A DNA stretch of 64,000 bases from Blastopirellula marina DSM 3645. Lineage in GTDB: Bacteria > Planctomycetota > Planctomycetia > Pirellulales > Pirellulaceae. The stretch covers positions 2,563,136-2,627,135 of the forward strand of contig NZ_CH672376.1 of assembly GCF_000153105.1 (NCBI RefSeq), given 5' to 3'. The translations under genes were made by a program, and so were the position numbers. Below, in pieces: positions 28,302 through 36,433 of this stretch. The first letter of the stretch is position 1, and the number at the start of each line of letters is the position of its first letter. Below the pieces are notes generated by a model that saw only the letters and a program-made list of their open reading frames with translations, did not search any database and had not been told where the DNA came from.

Positions 28302-29399
28302 TCAAGAGTCCAGCGCTCCGGCCACATGACGAGACGCCAGTTCTCGGGGATGCGGCGTGATTGCTCGAGCGGGAAGCGTCGTCAGGATGACGCAAACGGT
28401 ATCGCTGTTGGGGTCTGCCCAGCAAATCGTGCCGGTCGAACCGGAGTGCCCAAAGACGTTGTCGCAGACGGGCCCGTTCAAATCGCTGCCGAGATCGAAT
28501 CCAAGGCCACGAGCTTTCATCTGGAGTGGATTGTGATTCCGGATCATCATGCGAGCGGTCTCCGGCTTCAGCATTTTGCCTTGCGGATGCAGAAACGCAT
28601 TCAGGAACTTCGCGACATCGCCTGCAGATGCAAATGCTCCGCCCCAGGGAGCTCCCAAGCGACGCCAGAAATCGCTGTTCCAATCCCAGGTCTTGGTGGT
28701 GGGGTCTCCCGCGCCCGATTCCGGAGCCGCATGTTCGACCTGACAGCGCATCAAGGAATCTTTCTCCAAGCGACCGATCCCCAGCGCCGTGTGGTGGAGC
28801 TGTAGCGGCTGTATCACTAGTTGGTCCACCAACATGGCAATCGGTTGTTTCGTGATTCGCTGAGCCACTTCCGACGCCAGCAAAATGGCCATGCTGGAGT
28901 AACTGTATTTCGACCCCGGTTTGAACAGCAACGGAGTTCGAATCGCGGCAGCGCTGAATTTCGACAACGTTGCCTGAGCCGCGCGCATCTTCGCATTCTG
29001 TGGCAACTGATCAGGCAGTCCTGAGATGTGCGTCAACAGCTGCCGCATCGTGATTGCTTCGCGGCCATCCCCCTGGAACTCGGGCAGATACTTCACGACA
29101 CGATCATCGAGCTTGAACTCGCCTGCATCCAATAGGGACATGATCGCCGTCACCGCGATGGGCTTGGTAATCGACCCCAACAAAAAACTGGCGTCCACCG
29201 TCGCCGCACCGCCGAACGCCTGGGAGAAGATATCGTCTTTTTGGCGCACGTAGATGGTAGCGGATTCTACCTGGCCGGACGCGGTCGCTTTCTGCAAAAC
29301 GTCCACGGCAGGCTCGAAACGCCCTTTTTTGACGTCAGCAAACAGCGAGTTTCCCATCGTCAAGCCCAGCCCAACTTGAAGAATTTGGCGACGTTTCAT
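28302..29399 (-). CDS. Exported serine hydrolase, class C beta-lactamase fold
   Basis: This encodes 365 residues. The N-terminus MKRRQILQVGLGLTMGNSLF is a Tat-like signal. The active-site SxxK is SITK (Ser76, Lys79), and the second motif YSYSSMAILLASEVAQR matches the Y-x-N-type position with Ser in place of Asn. The C-terminal FGHSGSTGTICWADP (H-x-G) is the third motif. Members include carboxylesterases, D-aminopeptidases and penicillin-binding enzymes; this one need not act on antibiotics. It lies 240 bp upstream of the radical SAM operon on the same strand and could be co-expressed. Confidence 0.9.
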   Translation of the reverse strand: MKRRQILQVGLGLTMGNSLFADVKKGRFEPAVDVLQKATASGQVESATIYVRQKDDIFSQAFGGAATVDASFLLGSITKPIAVTAIMSLLDAGEFKLDDRVVKYLPEFQGDGREAITMRQLLTHISGLPDQLPQNAKMRAAQATLSKFSAAAIRTPLLFKPGSKYSYSSMAILLASEVAQRITKQPIAMLVDQLVIQPLQLHHTALGIGRLEKDSLMRCQVEHAAPESGAGDPTTKTWDWNSDFWRRLGAPWGGAFASAGDVAKFLNAFLHPQGKMLKPETARMMIRNHNPLQMKARGLGFDLGSDLNGPVCDNVFGHSGSTGTICWADPNSDTVCVILTTLPARAITPHPRELASRHVAGALDS

Positions 29400-29568
29400 C
29401 GTTCAACTTTCGCTGTCTGATTGACCCTGTTGGGGCGACCATCCGTGATGATGTAACGCCTCTAAATTTCTAACGTCAATCGCCGTTGAACGAAATATTG
29501 GAGCACATTCATGGCCACGCAAGTCTGTGGTCAGGGCGTCCGTGCTCAAATTCAAGACAAAATACTGT

Positions 29569-29606
29569 AAATAGTCATTGACGACTATTTGCGCACCACC
29601 TAATTT
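29569..29606 (+). promoter_or_regulatory. Dyad and possible promoter before the Cys-rich gene
   Basis: AAATAGTC-N6-GACTATTT is a perfect 8-bp dyad (29569-29590). A -35-like TTGACG (29579-29584) lies in its centre, with TAATTT 16 bp downstream as a weak -10. The gene starts 40 bp further on. An operator overlapping the -35 box would suit repression, but this is inferred. Confidence 0.45.
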
Positions 29607-29646
29607 AACTATTTCCTAGTTGTCGGACTCTCCATCGGAAACAATC

Positions 29647-30165
29647 ATGTCTATATTACAAAAAATACAAGCGACAAATAACGCACAGAGAATGTACACG
29701 GTTCGCGGTGATCTGAGTGAAGAGAGTCCGGGCCAATTTCGCGTCACTTTCACGAAGGACGCATACGCCCTCATTGCTATGAACAATATCCACCCGGATT
29801 TCATTCTCCCATTGGCCCGTGGTGAAGATCCGAGCGGTCGGAATAGCAAATTCGCGTTTAAGTTACTTGAGGGTGCGGAGGTCGAGCTCCATGTTGATAC
29901 TTTGACGCACAAATTTAAGGTCGCTCAAAAGGAGCGAGCGTTCTATATCGACGAGCATGACCTGTCCGTGGTTTACTTGGACTCACTTAAGCTAAGAGAC
30001 TGCCCTTTCGAATGTCGGAAATACGTGACAGTCGTTGACGTGTACTGTTGCGGAAACGGTTTCACAAAGGCCGGTTACGGCTACGTCGGGTGCGCAGACA
30101 TGTGGTGCGATGAAAGCCGATGTTGTCCCGACAGAGTTCGAGGGCACAAATGTGGTTGCGCTTAG
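29647..30165 (+). CDS. Protein with cysteine-rich C-terminal tail
   Basis: This encodes 172 residues. The first 118 contain no Cys and look like a beta-rich domain (GQFRVTFTKDAYALIAM, FAFKLLEGAEVELHVD). The last 54 residues hold ten cysteines, at positions 119, 123, 134, 135, 149, 154, 159, 160, 169 and 171, among many Gly, Tyr and Asp, ending GHKCGCA. There is no signal peptide. The gene is more A+T-rich than its neighbours and stands alone, which suggests recent acquisition. The tail could be a disulfide or metal-binding module, or a core peptide modified by the radical SAM enzyme 1.6 kb away. I recognise no family. ATG 29647 follows GGAAAC; the upstream TTG is less likely. Confidence 0.7.
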   Translation: MSILQKIQATNNAQRMYTVRGDLSEESPGQFRVTFTKDAYALIAMNNIHPDFILPLARGEDPSGRNSKFAFKLLEGAEVELHVDTLTHKFKVAQKERAFYIDEHDLSVVYLDSLKLRDCPFECRKYVTVVDVYCCGNGFTKAGYGYVGCADMWCDESRCCPDRVRGHKCGCA

Positions 30166-30242
30166 TATGAAAATCAGTTACCGTACCAAACTCTGGCTGC
30201 ATACGGATTTCTAGTCGTTTGTAACTTGGCAATACGGGCTCA

Positions 30243-30278
30243 GGCGCCATGCCCCCGCTAGGCCGTGGTCATGGCGCC
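30243..30278. terminator. Inverted repeat between convergent genes
   Basis: GGCGCCATG and CATGGCGCC form a perfect 9-bp stem around an 18-base loop, between the end of the Cys-rich gene and the end of the lactonase gene. It could be a terminator or the remnant of a small palindromic element. Confidence 0.45.
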
Positions 30279-30290
30279 CCTGCTCAACCT

Positions 30291-31571
30291 TTACTCGGGA
30301 CTCGGCAGAGCAACGAAAACGATGCTCGACGGATTTCCGACTGGCGCGTAATGACCGGTAAACTGGAGCAGTCCGGTGTCGCGATTTACTTGAAATACGG
30401 TCACATGGTCTGCGCGCTGATTGCAGCAGTAGAGAAACTCGCCGGTCGGATCCAAGGTGAAACTGCGGGGGTAGTCGCCGCGAGTCCACTCGTCGGCGAC
30501 GTGCGTCAACTCGCCGTCGCTTCCTACCGCGAAGATCCCAATGCTGTCGTGCAGACGATTGCCGGCGTAGACAAATCGACCATCGGCCGAAACAAGAATC
30601 TCCGAGCAGAAATTGCTGCCGGCGAAATTCGGCGGCAATGTCGAAATGGTCTTGCGCTGCGACAATCGGCCCCCTCTCGCGTCGTAATCAAACAACACGA
30701 TCGTCGAGCCCTCTTCTTGAATCGAGTAGAACCACCGACCATTGGGATGGAAATGAAAATGCCGCGGGCCATCTCCCGGCGGCAAAGAAACGGTCGCCGG
30801 ATTATTCGCAGTTAGCTTGCCCCGGGCAGGGTCAAATTTCCAAATGAAAATCTGATCCAAACCCAAATCAACATGCAGCACAAATCGCCCTGCCGGGTCG
30901 GCCTGAATCATGTGAGCGTGCGCGGTGTCATGCCCGCTAAACGCGAAACTCCCGGGAGGCGCGTGGACCGCTTTCGTCGGACCAATCTTGCCGCTGTCAC
31001 GTTTGATATCGGTAGGATTGCCGAGCCGACCATCGTCCAAAATCGGTAACACGGCGATCGAACCACCGAAGTAGTTGGCGACAAAGAGATGTTTGCCTGC
31101 GGGATGAATGCTCACATAGGTCGGACCGGCGCCGCCGGAGCGCACCGTGTTGACGAGCGTCAAGCCGCCGCTGGCCGGATCAATTGCGAAACTGCTAACC
31201 GTTCCCTCCTTGTTGTCACCAACGCGATCGGTCTCGTTGGACGAGTAGAGTCGCGTCCTCGCCGCATTGACCGTTAGACAACTGGGGCTCGTTCCCATTT
31301 CGTGCACAACCGCCGCGGTCAGCGCTCCCGTAGCGCGGTTCACTCGAAAGCCATGGATGCCTCGGCCATTGCCGGGGGGAAGATCGACTTGCGTATCGAG
31401 AACATCCTTGAGCGGCGAACTGAACGTACCGACATAGGCCATGAGCGGTTGTTCGGTATTCGTGTCTTCGGCTGAAAACAAATCACTAGCAAGCTGACTC
31501 GTGCCTGCCACTGCGATGCTGTAGGCCAAGAAGGAACGACGGGAAGGATTCGTGAACGTCATGTCTACCAT
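30291..31571 (-). CDS. Exported lactonase-family beta-propeller protein
   Basis: This encodes 426 residues. A Tat-like signal (NPSRRSFLAYSIAVAG) precedes a seven-bladed propeller of the 6-phosphogluconolactonase type (Lactonase, YkgB-like). Typical blade sequences are YVGTFSSPL, GIHGFRVNRATGALT, PSCLTVNAARTRLYSSNE, PTYVSIHPAGKHLFVANYFGGSIAVLPI, GPRHFHFHPNGRWFYSIQE and YPRSFTLDPTGEFLYCCNQ. The export signal argues against a pentose-phosphate role, so the substrate is open. The start is ATG/GTG near 31571 or the Met three codons later. Confidence 0.88.
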   Translation of the reverse strand: MVDMTFTNPSRRSFLAYSIAVAGTSQLASDLFSAEDTNTEQPLMAYVGTFSSPLKDVLDTQVDLPPGNGRGIHGFRVNRATGALTAAVVHEMGTSPSCLTVNAARTRLYSSNETDRVGDNKEGTVSSFAIDPASGGLTLVNTVRSGGAGPTYVSIHPAGKHLFVANYFGGSIAVLPILDDGRLGNPTDIKRDSGKIGPTKAVHAPPGSFAFSGHDTAHAHMIQADPAGRFVLHVDLGLDQIFIWKFDPARGKLTANNPATVSLPPGDGPRHFHFHPNGRWFYSIQEEGSTIVLFDYDARGGRLSQRKTISTLPPNFAGSNFCSEILVSADGRFVYAGNRLHDSIGIFAVGSDGELTHVADEWTRGDYPRSFTLDPTGEFLYCCNQRADHVTVFQVNRDTGLLQFTGHYAPVGNPSSIVFVALPSPE

Positions 31572-31688
31572 TGCTTTTGAGCGAAGAGACGGCGAACGGA
31601 GGAAGTTGGGCCGTGTTACATAATAGTCGAAGCCGCACGCTAGTCGAATCGGGAAGCGGCCTGCGTCAGCGCCTGTCATCCTCGATAT

Positions 31689-33614
31689 TTAACGCGGCCC
31701 GCGTTTCCGCTTTTTGCCGAGTCTGCGTTTCGATGAATCGCGTTTCAAAGCGGCAAATCTCGCGCACATCCATTCGATAAAGCCTTCGGTCTCTGACCAT
31801 GACTCCATCTGTCCTTCGATCAAGATCGCAGCTTCCTCGGCGCTTCCTAGCGTATAGCGCTCCGGCATCGTGGGAGGAGGCCCGGCGATCAACAACTCGA
31901 TAACGTGTGGATTGAATTCGATCGCGGCGGCGATTGCTTTGTCGGCCGATTGACCGTTACGGCCCTCACGGCGAAACTCGATTTGTGCTTTGAGGTAAAG
32001 CCAATTTCCGGTTTCCTCTGGATAGCAATCGAGAATCTCGACCGCTTCTTTCTCTCGATGTTGGCTTAGCAATAGCGGAATAATCTGATAGCGGACTCCC
32101 TGATTGTCGTTCGAATTCAGCCGCAGGATGTCCAACATTTGCGCAATCGCTTCATTGGCTTGCCCATCTGCTGCGAGGGAGTTGGCAAGCCCGGTTTTGG
32201 CTCGCATTAACGGTCGCGTTTCAGAAATCTCCCAAAATTGACCGACTGCCGTTTCCAGTAGGTCGGCGAATTGGGCCTCGCCAAATTCGACTGCTTGTCG
32301 AAACAGCTCAATTTTATGCGACGTTTCGTGAACCGATTCAGCGAGCAGCACATTGGACTCGATGTGTGTTGGATCTTCCTGCAACGCTTGTCGAATCAGC
32401 TGAATCCTGCGGCGGCCGTGCGCGTCGATTGCCGCGTAGCAAAGGTTCTCAGCGCGATCAAACGGCGTTTCCGACGGATAATCAAAATCGTCAATGGAAC
32501 CAGTAAATTGCTGGTTTATCAAGGCATTCAGGTCTTCCAGTTCCATTCCTTCGTTCTGTGCGATTACGGCTTGAACCAATCGGAAATGCCGTTCGTTGCC
32601 GCGCGGCTCTGGAAACATGCCTCGATCGAGCCATACTTTTCTGTCAGGAGGGGCAAGCAAGTCGGGAATCGAAATCTTGCAGCGTTTTTTCTTGCCTTGG
32701 ACCAATATCTGTTTTGACCATTCACCCGAGTCGATCTCCGCTTCGGTTGTCTCGGCCAACGCCGCCAACAAAACGGTGACATATTCCAGTTCTTTGGGCT
32801 TCGGAGCACGCGTGTTGTCGCGCGAATAGAACAGAAACTGCGGAAATGCATCCCCCGTTTCCAAGGGAAAGTCATGCTCCTTCCATAGCGCTGCGTCACT
32901 TTCGATGGCTTCGCTGATTGGGTTGAAGGTCAAGCTGAACACTTCAATCAAGTCCATATTCAAGCGCTGCGCAAGCATGTCCCAGTGCGTAGCGGATGAA
33001 TCATAAAATCCCAGCCCGAATTCCTGCCGTCCGGCGCCTAGAACCGTGACATGTTTTAAATGCTTGGGCGGCTTGGGCGTTTGAACTTGAAGCAAGTCTG
33101 CGTCGTCAAGATATTGCCAAGGGCGCGCACGATAGAAAGCGGCGGCGGCTTCTGCGTACGCGTGGATCTGCAACAGGGAACAACCCGACTCCGCCAGTGA
33201 CGGGGCCGCCATCGTACCCCGCATGTGTTCGCCCATGCTCTCTTTGACTTCACACCAGAAATCGGGTTCCACGTTCCACGTAACGGTGGTTCCAGAGCCT
33301 GCGAAGTTCGCATTGAGCTGGCTCGCCAACGCTTGGTCCGTAACACAGATGCGCGCAGGGCGATATTCGAGCTTGTGCAATTCCGTGAATTCGAGCAGTT
33401 CCAAGATCAACAAATCAAGGGGCGCACCATCGATCGAAGGCTTGCCATGGATGAGTTCACGCTCTCGGGAAACCCACAGGACCATTTTTGCGGCTGACAT
33501 CGGCGAATCCGCAAAGGCTCCGCCAGCGAGATCGCTGAAATCAAAGACTCCGCATTGCCATTCGGCCTGCGGTTCGACTGGGTAATTCAGTAATCGCTCG
33601 AGACGCGCATCCAT
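31689..33614 (-). CDS. Large TPR-like cytoplasmic protein, ST7-like C-terminus
   Basis: This encodes 641 residues. No signal peptide or membrane segment is visible. The N-terminal about 320 residues resemble DUF6930/DUF7309-type domains (LDLLILELLEFTELHKLEYRPARICV, then KHLKHVTVLGAGRQEFGLGF). The C-terminal half is helical and TPR-like (IQLIRQALQEDPTHIESNVLLAESV, TGLANSLAADGQANEAIAQMLDILRLNSNDNQGVRYQI, LLSQHREKEAVEIL), with resemblance to the ST7 family, and ends in a strongly basic tail KRRLGKKRKRGPR. The function is unknown. The domain resemblance is a judgement from pattern only. Confidence 0.75.
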   Translation of the reverse strand: MDARLERLLNYPVEPQAEWQCGVFDFSDLAGGAFADSPMSAAKMVLWVSRERELIHGKPSIDGAPLDLLILELLEFTELHKLEYRPARICVTDQALASQLNANFAGSGTTVTWNVEPDFWCEVKESMGEHMRGTMAAPSLAESGCSLLQIHAYAEAAAAFYRARPWQYLDDADLLQVQTPKPPKHLKHVTVLGAGRQEFGLGFYDSSATHWDMLAQRLNMDLIEVFSLTFNPISEAIESDAALWKEHDFPLETGDAFPQFLFYSRDNTRAPKPKELEYVTVLLAALAETTEAEIDSGEWSKQILVQGKKKRCKISIPDLLAPPDRKVWLDRGMFPEPRGNERHFRLVQAVIAQNEGMELEDLNALINQQFTGSIDDFDYPSETPFDRAENLCYAAIDAHGRRRIQLIRQALQEDPTHIESNVLLAESVHETSHKIELFRQAVEFGEAQFADLLETAVGQFWEISETRPLMRAKTGLANSLAADGQANEAIAQMLDILRLNSNDNQGVRYQIIPLLLSQHREKEAVEILDCYPEETGNWLYLKAQIEFRREGRNGQSADKAIAAAIEFNPHVIELLIAGPPPTMPERYTLGSAEEAAILIEGQMESWSETEGFIEWMCARFAALKRDSSKRRLGKKRKRGPR

Positions 33615-33947
33615 CGATATCTGGTCCGTTTGCAGTTTGGGTTGGGCGAGAGAGCGTAGTATAAGAAATCTCGAGCAGGCTGAGAATCGAGCGCGCGGCC
33701 AGGCCCCGTCGATTGCCGCGCCTTGGTGACGATGATTGTGCGCGGCAATTCGGTTGCGGTGGCGCCCTTGCTGAAGTCTCCGTCATTCACTCTACGAAAG
33801 GAGCGTTTGCGCGACGAAACAGCTGAAAAACGGAGTGTCGCGTCTCTATGACGCTACTTTCGCAGAGCGAAAGGCGACTATTCGGACGCGGCCCGGCATC
33901 AAGATAATCGGGATCCATTGGCGCGCCGGCCGCTCGGATCCCCGACA
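33615..33947. other. Intergenic region with small hairpin
   Basis: This 333-bp stretch has no credible gene. A perfect hairpin CTTTCGC-AGA-GCGAAAG lies at 33857-33873, close to the end of the aminotransferase gene, and may assist termination on the minus strand. Nothing else was recognised. Confidence 0.45.
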
Positions 33948-35168
33948 TCACATCTCCTGCTTGGCCATCCACGGAATCATCCGTTGGAACGCTTCTTCGA
34001 TCGTCTCCATCGAGGTCGAATAGCTGATGCGGAGCGAGTTGATACAGCTTTCTCCAAACGCTTCGCCGGGGACGACGCAAACGCCGATCTCTTCTAGCAT
34101 CCGCAAGGCCAGCGTGCTGCCGTTGCACGTGCGCGGCAGCGACGGAAAGATGTAGAATCCTCCCTGGGGCCAATAGCCGGTCAGGTTCGGCGTCTCGCTG
34201 ACCAATTGCACGACGCGATCTCGGCGGCGGCGATATTCGCGGACCATCTCGTCGACGCACGCGGTTGTCCCTTGCAGCGCCGCGACGCCTGCCCATTGGG
34301 CCGGAGTGTTGGCCACCGTCGTGGTGAACATGTGGTAGCGGCGCAACATTTTGATCGCTCCCTGACTGGAAATGATCCAGCCGATGCGTAGGCCCGGCAT
34401 CGCGTAGGTTTTTGAGAAACTGCTCGCGATCATCACATGATCCAAGTCGGACGTATGCCGCAGCACGCTCGCATATTCCAGGTCGTCCAAAATCAGATGG
34501 TCGTACACTTCGTCGCTGATGACGCGAATCCCTTGATAGGCGGCTTCTTGCACGATGGCCTCGATCGTCTCCGGCGGATAGACCGTCCCCGTTGGGTTGC
34601 TGGGCGAGTTCAAGATGATCGCAAAGGTGCGGGGGCCGATCGCGTCAATCACTTCCTGAGGGTCAAGTTGGTGTCCATTTTCAGCGCGGGTCGGGATCGC
34701 TTTGACTTCGCCGCCGTGCATTCGAACCAAGGGAGCGTAGAGCGGGAAAGTCGGATCGGGAATCAGAAATTGCCGGCCCGGCGCCGAGGTCACGCTGATC
34801 GCTAAGTACATCGCTTCGGTCGCACCGGTCGTGATCAGGATATTATCCTCGGTGATTTCTCGCTCCGTACGTGCGGTGTAGTACTTGGCGAGTTCCGTCA
34901 AGAGTTCAGGAAGCCCAGCGTCCATAGTGTAGCCGAGATGGCCGGCTCGCAGCGCATCGATATGCGCTTCGACAATATGCTGCGGACATTGAAAGTCAGG
35001 CTGGCCGATTGAAAGATGGATGACGTCCTTCATCGTCGCCGCCAAGTTGACCATGCGGCGAATCCCCGGAACCGGCAACGCGCGTAAAGCAGGGCTCCAT
35101 TCCATCGCCTCATCGTTGGAAGGGATCTTCAATCCGTCCTGTAGTTTCTCGCTCCTGGGATTAGTCAT
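33948..35168 (-). CDS. Class I/II PLP-dependent aminotransferase
   Basis: This encodes 406 residues of the aspartate aminotransferase fold. Visible marks are IGQPDFQCPQHIVEA, LITTGATEAMYLAI, ILNSPSNPTGTVYPPE (PSNPTG), ISDEVYDHLI (PLP-contacting Asp and Tyr), the PLP lysine in ASSFSKTYAMPGLRIGW, and the Arg of LRISYSTSMETI near the C-terminus that binds the substrate carboxylate. It is a cytoplasmic amino-acid transaminase of the AspC/AlaT type; the substrate cannot be fixed. It is divergent from the TIM-barrel/amidase pair, with 271 bp between. Confidence 0.93.
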   Translation of the reverse strand: MTNPRSEKLQDGLKIPSNDEAMEWSPALRALPVPGIRRMVNLAATMKDVIHLSIGQPDFQCPQHIVEAHIDALRAGHLGYTMDAGLPELLTELAKYYTARTEREITEDNILITTGATEAMYLAISVTSAPGRQFLIPDPTFPLYAPLVRMHGGEVKAIPTRAENGHQLDPQEVIDAIGPRTFAIILNSPSNPTGTVYPPETIEAIVQEAAYQGIRVISDEVYDHLILDDLEYASVLRHTSDLDHVMIASSFSKTYAMPGLRIGWIISSQGAIKMLRRYHMFTTTVANTPAQWAGVAALQGTTACVDEMVREYRRRRDRVVQLVSETPNLTGYWPQGGFYIFPSLPRTCNGSTLALRMLEEIGVCVVPGEAFGESCINSLRISYSTSMETIEEAFQRMIPWMAKQEM

Positions 35169-35439
35169 GGCGCATTACTCCTCGTGATTGGGCGGATGTG
35201 AATGATTTCGATGCGCGAGATGAAGACTCCAACGCACCTTGAGCTCGTCGTCGTTATTTCCTTGGAAGAACAGCTTGCGCACTTTTCGTTTCACGCTTAA
35301 TGCAACCTTAGCCGCATTTGCACGGTTCCGTCGATAGTGTATGTGGGGTAACCTGAAGAAAACTTTTCGATGTGTCGGCGGCGACACGACAGCGTGGGGC
35401 GCCTGATCGATCTTTTCGCATTCCACAGGAGCAAGTACT

Positions 35440-36384
35440 TTGTCCGTCATTGATAACGCCCAGTTGGAGAAAGCTCTTGAGGAATTGGGGCTGACGACGC
35501 GAGACAATTACGCCCTCCCCTCGTCAAATAGTTCCTTTGTCGACGGCGGCCACTTTCGCATCGAGATCGCCGGGGTCGAACGACTCTCGGCGTTGGAAAC
35601 GATGCTCGACGAAGCGGAAAAGTTGAACGTCCCCATTCACCGCATCATCGCAACCGTCGGCGGCGCTACGTTTCTCACGCAGAAAGAGCTCCGCGAATTT
35701 TCGGCCCTGGCGCGGGAAAAGAAGATCGAAGTCATCATGACTTTGGGGCCGCGCCGCGGCTGGGATACAGGGCGACAAATCGCAACCAGCGAGGGGATCG
35801 TGTCTGGTATGCGGCTTCGCGGAGTCGATAGCGTTCGGCATTGGTTGAAAGATTGCGATCGCTGTTTGGAAGCCGGTTTTCGCGGGTTTCTCGTTCCTGA
35901 CGAAGGGTTGCTATCGTTGGTGAGCGATCTGCGTGAGAAGTCGGTAATTCCCGCCGAAACAATTTTCAAGCTTTCGGTATTCGCCGGACATGCGAATCCG
36001 GCAGGCGCAAAACTCGCGCAAAAGTTGGGCGCGAACAGCTTCAATCCGTTGGCCGATTTGACCCTGCCGATGCTCTCGAGCATTCGCAGCGCGATCGACA
36101 TTCCGATGGATATCTACTTGTGCCTGGTCAATGCGATGGGGGGCTTTGTGCGGTTTTATGAAGCGGCCGAGATCGCGCGACTCTGCGCGCCTTGCTATTT
36201 CAAAATCGAACCAGGCCCGTCGGAAGAACAAATCTACGCTCCCTGGAACACCCGCGAGTATCACGACGCCCAGATTAAAGAACGCGTGCGCAACGCGGCG
36301 GTCGTGATGGAATTGATCGAGCGCGAAGGGGCGCCGGTGAAATGCTCTCCCGTCGGCGGCGGAGACTTGGTGATTCCTCGCTAG
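35440..36384 (+). CDS. TIM-barrel protein resembling peptidase U32
   Basis: This encodes 314 residues from a TTG start that follows AGGAG at proper spacing; no better ATG is in frame near it. The protein shows alternating strands and helices: HFRIEIAGVE, PIHRIIATVGGATFL, IEVIMTLGPRRGWDTG, FRGFLVPDEGLLSLV, IFKLSVFAGHANPAGAKLAQKLGANSFNPLADLTL and IDIYLCLVNAMGG-like strands, compatible with a (beta/alpha)8 barrel as in U32-type proteins. No catalytic residues are assigned. It lies 49 bp before the amidase gene and very probably shares its transcript. The pair may handle one small-molecule substrate. Confidence 0.6.
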   Translation: MSVIDNAQLEKALEELGLTTRDNYALPSSNSSFVDGGHFRIEIAGVERLSALETMLDEAEKLNVPIHRIIATVGGATFLTQKELREFSALAREKKIEVIMTLGPRRGWDTGRQIATSEGIVSGMRLRGVDSVRHWLKDCDRCLEAGFRGFLVPDEGLLSLVSDLREKSVIPAETIFKLSVFAGHANPAGAKLAQKLGANSFNPLADLTLPMLSSIRSAIDIPMDIYLCLVNAMGGFVRFYEAAEIARLCAPCYFKIEPGPSEEQIYAPWNTREYHDAQIKERVRNAAVVMELIEREGAPVKCSPVGGGDLVIPR

Positions 36385-36433
36385 CGGACCGGCGCCTGTT
36401 TCTCATCCTTCAACCTTGCGGAAGAACAAGCGA

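Noticed and set aside
28302-29399. Antibiotic-resistance beta-lactamase
   Set aside because: The fold and SxxK are present, but the family is broad, Tyr-x-Asn is changed to Tyr-Ser-Tyr, and the context gives no sign of resistance.
30291-31571. Cytoplasmic 6-phosphogluconolactonase of the pentose phosphate pathway
   Set aside because: The Tat-like export signal places it outside the cytoplasm, and no pathway partner is adjacent.
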